From: JBBQIY01 sp964618405
GTDB lineage: Bacteria; Verrucomicrobiota; Kiritimatiellia; RFP12; UBA3636
Direction of reading: 5' to 3'
DNA: 17,023 nt
Assembly (NCBI GenBank): GCA_964618405.1
Contig: CAZUAY010000051.1
Coordinates: forward strand, 1 to 17,023
The notes under the pieces were generated by a model. That model searched no databases and had not been told where the DNA came from. It worked only from the letters and a program-made list of their open reading frames with translations. Position numbers and translations under genes: made by a program. Positions 1-6,225 of this stretch are shown in pieces. Numbering within the stretch: position 1 is the stretch's first letter; every line of letters begins with the position of its first letter.

Positions 1-1
1 T

Positions 2-1999
2 CCCTTGAGTTTCGTCGAGGGATCCGAGATCCTCTGGGGGGAGGTTCTCTTGGCGAAAAAATATGCCAAGAGCCATCCTGAGTATTTCGCCCTGCTCCCA
101 GATGGGAAGCGTTCTTGTGAGGTACCCATACCGAGCCGTATCCGCGCAATTTCGTACTGTGTCGCGAATGAGGGTGTTCAGGATCTGATGTTTGAGGCTG
201 CAGAGAAGCGAATCAAAAACGGAGAGCAAACGATTTCGATCGGTACTCAGGACGGGTTTGCGCTGTGCCACTGCAACTGCGAGGCGTGTAACACCCTTTT
301 CGGAAGCAAGGCGGAGAACTTTAGTCAAGTTCTCGCGAGGGGCAAGTCTGGCAAACTGTGGCAAGGTTTTTTTAATATTACCGAGCGTATCCGTAAGAAA
401 TATCCGGATGTGCGAATTGTTCTGCTCAATTATCAGGACACCCCAATTTCTATTGATGTCATCCAGCGATTTCCTGAGAACGTGATTCCACGTATTCAAT
501 TTGCATCCCAAATAGACTTTGATAAGCTGGGAGGCGTTGAATTCCCGGCCGGCGTCTGCGGGTTTGAGGAAACGTTTACTGGATTTGGCCAAGCAGGGCC
601 CTACCTGCCGGAGCGGACGCCTAAGCATATAGCGGAGTTTGTACGAACCCTAGAGCGCAACAAAGTCAAGTGGTCCGCGCGAGACGGCTCGATTGGTGCG
701 GTACGCGGCATGCAGGCACCGGCCTATTACGTTTACGGTCGCATGTTGGATGATCCTTCGGCTGACTGGGAGGCCATCCAGGACGAGTTTTGCGAGGCCG
801 CCTTTGGTCCTGTTGTAGCACGACCGATGAAGACATTTTTTGATCTTTTACATACACAGATCGCAATTTATTCTGATTTTTTCGGCGTTTACATGCCGGC
901 GTGGAGCCGGGAATATTCCCGTTCTAAATACCATGACAGCAAGTGGCACGTGATGAGCATGTATCCTCCGGAGTATTGCGCTGATGCGGACGCGCTGTTG
1001 ACGTCGGCAGAAAAAACGGCACAAGATCCGGACGTGAAGGCGAGGCTCCATCTCATCCGGATCGAGTTCAACTATATTCGTAAATTGTCGGAAATATTCT
1101 TCCTTCAGAATGCTTGGACTCTAAATCCCTCTCAGACAAATCTCGATTCGCTCATCGATGCGATTGATGATTGGCACATGGATCTTAAAAACCTCGCCGG
1201 AGGCGACAATAAAAGTGCTTTCCAGCCCTTGAGCGATTGGCCCGAGATGCGCCCATTCAACGGTCATCATTACACGCATGCCGCATTGGAAAGCAGTGGA
1301 TACCAACAACAATGGAAATACACGTGTCTCAATTGGGACATTGCGGCGATCCGCAATGGGATTCTCGATAATTCGCGGGAAATGAACGTTTCGGAAGTTG
1401 ACATCGTGCCTGGAATTGAGGCGACGATTTGGGATGAAGTACCTGAGGCGGTGCTTAAGGAGCGTGATGGCATGCCGTTTACCAACATAAAAGCGACTCT
1501 AAAAGTTCTCCGCGATAAAGAGGCTTTTTATGTTCTCGTTACGAGTCTGTCGCCTTCGAAACACCCAGAGGATATTTTGAAGACGATTCCGGACGGAGAC
1601 ATCTTCAAGGAAGAATATGTTGAACTGGGTATTGCGCCGCCGAACTCCGGCGGAAAGGTCTTCCGCATCGCCGCCAATCCCGCAGAAGGCTCTCGTTTTG
1701 ATTCGGTTCTATTGCCCAGAGCCAATGATCGGTTGACCGAGGATAAATCCTGGAATGGATCATGGGAGTTCGCTTTCGGGGTTACTCTAGAAAAGAGCCG
1801 TTGGAACCTAGCTTCGCGAGTCTGGACTGCTTGGTTTAGAATTCCTTTCTCCGATTTTTCTGCAGAAGCGCCGGTGGCAGGACAACCCTGGGGCTTTAAT
1901 GTTGGTCGAGTCCGCTGGGATCGCGGGCAACAATACTTGATTTGGAAAGACGGCCAAAGTGCGACGGATGCTGAAGCGCTAGGCAAACTCGTTTTCTGA
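2..1999 (+). CDS. DUF4838 protein with C-terminal CBM9-like domain, 5' partial
   Basis: The frame is open to the window edge, so the gene begins upstream; the TTG at position 5 is not a convincing start. About 664 residues are visible. Residues 1-300 resemble DUF4838, a domain found near GH20/GH67-like TIM-barrel glycosidases in polysaccharide-degrading bacteria: note HPEYFALLPDGKR near residue 24, the Cys cluster CHCNCEAC (88-95), and the later stretch WQGFFNITERIRKKYPDVR. From about residue 455 to the end the sequence (start VPGIEATIWDEVPEAVL, later WTAWFRIPFSDF and PWGFNVGRVRW) looks like a CBM9/DOMON-type carbohydrate-binding beta-sandwich. The likely role is binding or hydrolysis of a complex, perhaps uronic-acid-containing, polysaccharide outside the cytoplasm. 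A signal peptide would lie upstream and cannot be checked. The next gene starts 58 bases downstream on the same strand. Family assignment is fairly secure; substrate is unknown. Confidence 0.8.
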   Translation, partial: PLSFVEGSEILWGEVLLAKKYAKSHPEYFALLPDGKRSCEVPIPSRIRAISYCVANEGVQDLMFEAAEKRIKNGEQTISIGTQDGFALCHCNCEACNTLFGSKAENFSQVLARGKSGKLWQGFFNITERIRKKYPDVRIVLLNYQDTPISIDVIQRFPENVIPRIQFASQIDFDKLGGVEFPAGVCGFEETFTGFGQAGPYLPERTPKHIAEFVRTLERNKVKWSARDGSIGAVRGMQAPAYYVYGRMLDDPSADWEAIQDEFCEAAFGPVVARPMKTFFDLLHTQIAIYSDFFGVYMPAWSREYSRSKYHDSKWHVMSMYPPEYCADADALLTSAEKTAQDPDVKARLHLIRIEFNYIRKLSEIFFLQNAWTLNPSQTNLDSLIDAIDDWHMDLKNLAGGDNKSAFQPLSDWPEMRPFNGHHYTHAALESSGYQQQWKYTCLNWDIAAIRNGILDNSREMNVSEVDIVPGIEATIWDEVPEAVLKERDGMPFTNIKATLKVLRDKEAFYVLVTSLSPSKHPEDILKTIPDGDIFKEEYVELGIAPPNSGGKVFRIAANPAEGSRFDSVLLPRANDRLTEDKSWNGSWEFAFGVTLEKSRWNLASRVWTAWFRIPFSDFSAEAPVAGQPWGFNVGRVRWDRGQQYLIWKDGQSATDAEALGKLVF

Positions 2000-2057
2000 A
2001 TGAGATGAAAAGCTGAGGTCGTTGACAACCAAAAGAAAAACGAACAGGAGATTAACG

Positions 2058-2693
2058 ATGAAAATGAAAAACAGACTTATTAAAACTTCACTTTGCATTT
2101 TGGGGGTTCTTATTCCGCTTGCTGCGACCGCCGACTATTACGTCGCAAGAAACGGTACGAATTCTGATACCCCTCCCTACACGAGCTGGGCGATGGCTGC
2201 CAGCAACATTCAGGATGCAGTGACGGCTGCGGCTTCAGGCTCTATCATCTGGGTTGCCGATGGCGTCTACACCAATTCTGTGGTGAATGGAACTGTCGTC
2301 ACTATTAACAAGTCGCTGGAATTGCGAGGCAACCGCATCAATCCGTCCGCCGTAGTGATAGACGGAAGCAACACCAACCGCGGCATGTCTATCACGCTGA
2401 GCAGTCCAGAGGCGTATGTGTTGATTGATGGATTTACGATTGCCAACGGCAACGTTTTGAACGCGGGAGGCGGTTTGAGCATTAGCTTCGGAGCCAACTC
2501 AGGCACCTGTCGCGTTGACAACTGTGTGATCAGTAATAACTACGTCAGGACCGCCGCTAATAAGGGCGGCGGAGGTGGGGTACACAGCCGCGGTGAAGAC
2601 GGATCCGACGGATCCGATTTTCTGGTGTGGTTTTCCAATAGCACAATCGCGAACAATAGTTGCACTACAGCCGGGGGTGGGGGCTCAGTTTAA
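2058..2693 (+). CDS. Secreted right-handed beta-helix protein, N-terminal part (frameshifted)
   Basis: The ATG at 2058 is chosen over the in-frame TTG at 2022 because AGGAGA (2046-2051) lies 6 bases before it and a good signal peptide follows at once: MKMKNRLIKT, then a hydrophobic stretch ending LAATA with cleavage before D26. The mature start, DYYVARNGTNSDTPPYTSW followed by IQDAV and WVADGVYT, is the usual opening of PVC-type secreted parallel beta-helix proteins (pectate-lyase-like fold). Rungs rich in Asn and Gly follow, such as VDNCVISNNY and FSNSTIANNS. The frame stops at TAA 2691 in the middle of a rung, just after a G-rich tract; the fold clearly continues in the -1 frame to 3469. 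Alone this 211-residue piece would be an incomplete solenoid. Probable role: extracellular polysaccharide binding or lyase activity, or surface adhesion; no catalytic residues can be assigned. Confidence 0.75.
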   Translation: MKMKNRLIKTSLCILGVLIPLAATADYYVARNGTNSDTPPYTSWAMAASNIQDAVTAAASGSIIWVADGVYTNSVVNGTVVTINKSLELRGNRINPSAVVIDGSNTNRGMSITLSSPEAYVLIDGFTIANGNVLNAGGGLSISFGANSGTCRVDNCVISNNYVRTAANKGGGGGVHSRGEDGSDGSDFLVWFSNSTIANNSCTTAGGGGSV

Positions 2694-3469
2694 CTTACGG
2701 TCGATTCGTGATGGATAACTGTACGGTTTCAGAGAATGAAACACGCGGCGGTTCGGGTGGCGGGATAAAAACGAGTAGACTATCCTCCGGTTCAATTATG
2801 AGAAACTGCATTGTCGAAGGGAACACTGCGGAGTCAAGCGGTTCTGCATTTGGGGGCGGAGTGGCCATGGAAGCGCTAACTATGGAAAATTGCACGGTTC
2901 GGCGAAATACTGGGTCGTATGGCGGCGGCGTGTCCACAAGCGGTACGACCCAGACCAATGTTTTACGCAACTGCGAAATCAGCCACAATGTTTCGGTCTC
3001 CTATGCGGGGGGGATGCTGAGCTTTAATGGATACGCCCTGATTGAGAACTGCACAATCGTCAGCAATCGTTGCGCCAGTCCTGGAGAAAGCTTCAAAATT
3101 GGCGGCGTGCTACTGAATTCAGCGAGTAGCAACGTGGTCCGCAATACGATCATCATGTATAACTTGTATCCGAGTGGGGTCCCTTCTGATCTTTTATACA
3201 CAGCTAGCTCCGCCATAACCTACTCGTGCGTATTTCCCGTTCCCGCCGGAGATGGAAATATAGGAGGCGACCCGATGTTTACCGACTTAGGTGGAGGAGA
3301 CTACACACTTCTCAAAGGATCCCCCTGCATCAATGCGGGCACGAATCAGCCTTGGATGGACACTGCCAAAGATCGGGGCGGCTTGCGACGCCTAGATGTA
3401 ATGGCTCGCATTGTCGATATTGGATGCCACGAGTATCCATCTCTGGGTACGGTGATCATAATTCGATAG
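2660..3469 (+). pseudogene. Beta-helix protein, C-terminal part after frameshift
   Basis: This frame continues the beta-helix of the preceding piece. After the G-run it reads LSLTYGRFVMDNCTVSENE, with repeated rungs of the type MRNCIVEGNTA, MENCTVRRNTG, LRNCEISHNVS and IENCTIVSNRC at roughly 22-28-residue spacing. It ends with a segment typical of choice-of-anchor-Q / beta-helix C-termini (DYTLLKGSPCINAG, then DRGGLRR and DIGCHEY). No SD precedes TTG 2660 or ATG 2711, and no signal peptide exists in this frame, so it is not an independent gene. Adding one G in 2679-2683 would fuse the two parts into an uninterrupted 471-residue protein from 2058 to 3469. The break could be a recent mutation, a phase-variable tract or a sequencing error. 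The propeller protein gene follows 54 bases downstream. Confidence 0.7.
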
Positions 3470-3523
3470 TATTTTGAAAAGCTGAAATTGTTTGATAATC
3501 GGCTTCGCAATAAGGAAAGTAAG

Positions 3524-5023
3524 ATGAAAAAAGTAAAAGTAAAAACAGGAAGACTGTTGAGTGTCGGGTTGCTGTTGTGTGGTGCCTGCGTTGGGGTGAA
3601 CACCTTGATGGCTGCCGAAACTGGCAAACCGGAACAGGCAAAGGCGGCCACCAACACGGCACCGTTGGCGATCGGCTCGCAATTGCAACTGTTTGTGGAC
3701 CGGTATATTATTGACTCGCTGGACAATGTTGAATTGCGTTTGCAACAAGCATGCAAAATGCCGATGGCCAAAAATCCTGCCTGTACGGGAGCTTACGCCA
3801 CAGTAATCAAGGACGGCGATTTGTATCGGGCTTACTGGCGAGACTCTGTTCAAATCCGTCCGGAGGGCGAACGTTCAAACGAAATATACCGGTATGCGGA
3901 GAGCCGGGATGGTGTCGAGTGGGAGTATCCTGAACTGGGATTGATTGAACTGAACGGATCAACGTCGAATAACGTGATCTTCATCAATGTCCATAACTTC
4001 TCCCCGTTTTTGGATACCCGGCCCGGTGTACCGGCAACTGAGCGTTTCAAGGGGGTGGCCGGCCGAAACGCACTTCAAGCGTTTGATTCACCCGACGGCA
4101 TTCATTGGACGTCTTGCTCCCGCAGAATTGCCACTGCAAGAGGGGAAGCCGGGTATGTACCTGCGATTGCGAAAGGACCGGATGTGCCCGAGTGGGATGT
4201 ATGGATGGACTCCCAGAATGTGGTGTTCTGGTCAGAAATCGAGCAATTGTATGTGTGCTATTTCCGTACTCGTGCACAACACGAAGGGCACCGCCGTCCA
4301 GTCCGCGTGATCAGCCGCGTCTCCACTCCTGATTTTTACGGAGATTGGAGCAAGCCGGTGGTGATGGAAGCTAACCTTCAGGGTGAAAATCTCTATACCA
4401 GCCAGACGCAGCCCTATTTTCGCGCCCCGCAGATCTATGTGGCGACTCCGACACGTCTGTTAAGCGGGAGGTTGGGCGCTCCCTTCAGCGTAAGTCTTAC
4501 TGAAGTCCTGTTCATGGCTTCCCGTCCGGGTTCGTTCAAGTATGAGCGTCTCTTTACAGAGGCCTTTATCCGGCCAGGGCTGGATCCTGTGCGTTGGGGC
4601 GCCACGGGCGATACCCGGGCGAACTATGTGGCGAATAACGTCGTGCCGACTGGCCCCGCCGAAATGTCCATCTATCACAAAAGCGGACACCGTTACGTGT
4701 TGCGTACGGACGGCTTCGTTGCCGTACATGCCGGGGCTGAACCGGGGGAGTTGTTGACAAAATATTTTACGTTTACAGGCGAGAACTTATTGCTCAATTA
4801 CAGCACGGCGGCATCGGGTAATGTTCAGGTGGAGATACAGGACTCGACGGGAACACCGATTCCCGGCTTCCGACTGCAGGATTGCCCGATGATCATCGGC
4901 GATACGATAGAACAGGCTGTCCAATGGGGAAAAAACTCCGATCTAGGGGCTTTAGCGAGTCGGACAATTCGGATGCGCTTTGTGTTAGCGGATGCAGATT
5001 TATTTAGTTTTGGCTTTCGATAA
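3524..5023 (+). CDS. Secreted five-bladed beta-propeller glycosidase-like protein
   Basis: The ATG at 3524 is preferred to TTG 3488 because AAGGAAAG (3512-3519) precedes it and a signal peptide begins there: MKKVKVKTGR, a hydrophobic core with LLSVGLLLCG, and likely signal peptidase I cleavage after LMA (residue 30). The protein has 499 residues. The propeller opens with LFVDRYIID (57-64), and YATVIKDGDLYRAYW (91-105) and YAESRDGVEWEYPELGL (124-140) are blade motifs of the GH43/GH32-like arabinanase/invertase fold family that is abundant in Planctomycetes and Lentisphaerae. A later blade carries FDSPDGIHW (188-196). The C-terminus from about residue 410 (LLNYS, VEIQDSTGTPIPGF, IRMRFVLADADLFSF) forms the beta-sandwich usually found at the end of these proteins. 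It is predicted to be exported and to act on a polysaccharide together with the two genes upstream. Most relatives carry no experimentally known activity; the catalytic carboxylates could not be fixed by eye. Confidence 0.75.
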   Translation: MKKVKVKTGRLLSVGLLLCGACVGVNTLMAAETGKPEQAKAATNTAPLAIGSQLQLFVDRYIIDSLDNVELRLQQACKMPMAKNPACTGAYATVIKDGDLYRAYWRDSVQIRPEGERSNEIYRYAESRDGVEWEYPELGLIELNGSTSNNVIFINVHNFSPFLDTRPGVPATERFKGVAGRNALQAFDSPDGIHWTSCSRRIATARGEAGYVPAIAKGPDVPEWDVWMDSQNVVFWSEIEQLYVCYFRTRAQHEGHRRPVRVISRVSTPDFYGDWSKPVVMEANLQGENLYTSQTQPYFRAPQIYVATPTRLLSGRLGAPFSVSLTEVLFMASRPGSFKYERLFTEAFIRPGLDPVRWGATGDTRANYVANNVVPTGPAEMSIYHKSGHRYVLRTDGFVAVHAGAEPGELLTKYFTFTGENLLLNYSTAASGNVQVEIQDSTGTPIPGFRLQDCPMIIGDTIEQAVQWGKNSDLGALASRTIRMRFVLADADLFSFGFR

Positions 5024-5159
5024 GCAAGCGACAAATCTCAGAATTATTTCAAGAAAACCATCCGTGTTACCCCAAAAACCTTTTTATGAAGTTTGCAGTA
5101 ATCCGCAGAACTTTTAGTGTTTTTGTGGCGAAGAAACGTCGGCGTAGCCGCATGAGAAA

Positions 5160-5193
5160 ATTACGAATTACGAATTAAAATTACGAATTGAGG
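5160..5193. repeat. Heptad ATTACGA short tandem repeat
   Basis: ATTACGA occurs at 5160-5166, 5167-5173 and 5180-5186. The third copy is separated by ATTAAA and followed by the decayed unit ATTGAGG. It lies in the noncoding gap between two convergent genes and shares the 7-base period of the neighbouring TAGG repeat. Confidence 0.7.
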
Positions 5194-5201
5194 GAAGAAG
5201 G

Positions 5202-5272
5202 GGCTAGGTTTTAGGAGTTAGGGGCTAGCTGCTTGGCACTAAAATTGGCCAGAACCTAGGGCCTGAAACCTA
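5202..5272. repeat. Heptad NNNTAGG repeat with imperfect inverted copy
   Basis: Units GGCTAGG, TTTTAGG, AGTTAGG and GGCTAGC run in 7-base register from 5202 to 5229. A second block on the opposite strand, 5255-5272, reads CCTAGGGCCTGAAACCTA. Its reverse complement matches 5205-5222 at 14 of 18 positions, so the two blocks can pair across a 32-base loop. The distal arm contains the lgt stop codon (CTA 5270-5272, TAG on the minus strand). It may act as a bidirectional terminator between convergent genes, although it lacks a clean U-tract. The rest of the gap 5024-5269 shows no gene. Confidence 0.6.
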
Positions 5273-6094
5273 ACATCTTCCCCGCGGACTTTGCGTATTT
5301 TTGGCGTGATAGGCTATGCCGAGTGCCAGAGCGGCTCCAGCCGTGAAAAGACCGATGCTAATGGCTTGCGATATGGAAAACCAACCGAAGTGGAGGCGTT
5401 CATCGGCGCGTGATAACTCGAGAATGAACCGTGCGACCGAGTACATCATCATATAGGCTGCAACTTGGGATCCGGGGTGGCGGTGGCGCCGCCTGAAGAG
5501 GAGAAGCATCACGATAAAAATTATAAAATTCAATCCCGCCTCGAAGAGTTGAGAGGGGAGGACGGGGAGGGAGCGCAACGCTCCTGCGGAAATAAGGCCT
5601 TCTCGGAGTTGCTCAGACCATGGGATCGAGCCATGTGGAAAGGTAACAGCTATGCAGGAGTCGGAGGTGCGTCCGTAGCAGCAACCGTTGAGGAAGCATC
5701 CAATACGACCGATCGCGTGACTCAGAGGAACGGCCGTGACGACAAGGTCCAGCACGTTGGCGAGAGGTTTTTTTTGCAAACAAATGAAAATGACGAGAGA
5801 AGCGCAGGCTACCAGCAGGCCTCCGAAGAACATCAGTCCTCCCTCCCAGATTTTAAAAATGCTCGCAGGCTGCCCGGCGTAAAACGACCAATGTTCCGCG
5901 ACATAAAATAATCTGGCCCCGATAAGCCCTGAGATAATGAGGACGGAAAGGAGGTTTGATATGAAGTCTGATCCATACCCAGAGGGTCTTCCAAGCCGAA
6001 CCAATATAAGGTAGCACAGAATGATGGCTACGGCGAGACAGGCTCCAAAGGAGTGGATCACAATATGGTCTAGACTAAACAGCACTGAATGCAT
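5270..6094 (-). CDS. lgt: Prolipoprotein diacylglyceryl transferase
   Basis: Lgt is an inner-membrane enzyme that transfers diacylglycerol from phosphatidylglycerol to the lipobox cysteine of prolipoproteins, the first step of lipoprotein maturation. The 274-residue length fits the family and about seven hydrophobic segments are visible. Landmarks in order are GLIGARLFYVAEHW (56-69), IWEGGLMFFGGLL (82-94), the Lgt signature around HAIGRIGCFLNGCCYG (126-141), PSQLFEAG (180-187) and YSVARFILELSR (218-229). R130 matches the essential Arg of the signature. The Asn and Glu of the E. coli signature are Cys133 and Cys138 here, as in the GCF/GCCYG variant, and the His of the FHGG motif is Phe90. The ATG at 6094 has AAAGGA (plus-strand 6103-6108) upstream. 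It is convergent with the glycan genes and divergent from the kinase gene, from which it is separated by 131 bases. Confidence 0.93.
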   Translation of the reverse strand: MHSVLFSLDHIVIHSFGACLAVAIILCYLILVRLGRPSGYGSDFISNLLSVLIISGLIGARLFYVAEHWSFYAGQPASIFKIWEGGLMFFGGLLVACASLVIFICLQKKPLANVLDLVVTAVPLSHAIGRIGCFLNGCCYGRTSDSCIAVTFPHGSIPWSEQLREGLISAGALRSLPVLPSQLFEAGLNFIIFIVMLLLFRRRHRHPGSQVAAYMMMYSVARFILELSRADERLHFGWFSISQAISIGLFTAGAALALGIAYHAKNTQSPRGRC

Positions 6095-6225
6095 ATAATA
6101 CGTCCTTTAATCGAAACTTCATCTATTTTCTCATTGACTCGAATCAAAATCAATAGTGGGGTATTTTGATCTGCTTGTCAATAGCGCATGGGTGGCACGA
6201 AGAATTTGAACAGGAGCATTTAAAA

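Noticed and set aside
1528..2028. 166-codon minus-strand frame
   Set aside because: It is antisense to the CBM9-like end of the DUF4838 gene and has no protein-like features.
2673..2684. Programmed -1 ribosomal frameshift at the G-runs
   Set aside because: The bases do not form an X XXY YYZ heptamer in the zero frame (GGG GGC is preceded by T), and no obvious stimulatory stem was seen, so an indel is simpler. Not fully excluded.
5465..5911. 148-codon plus-strand frame opposite lgt
   Set aside because: It is antisense to the Lgt core motifs, with low-complexity charged sequence and no family resemblance.
6134..6167. Sigma-70 promoter for the kinase gene (TTGACT at 6134)
   Set aside because: No acceptable -10 occurs at 16-18 base spacing; the nearest AT-rich hexamer is 22 bases away.
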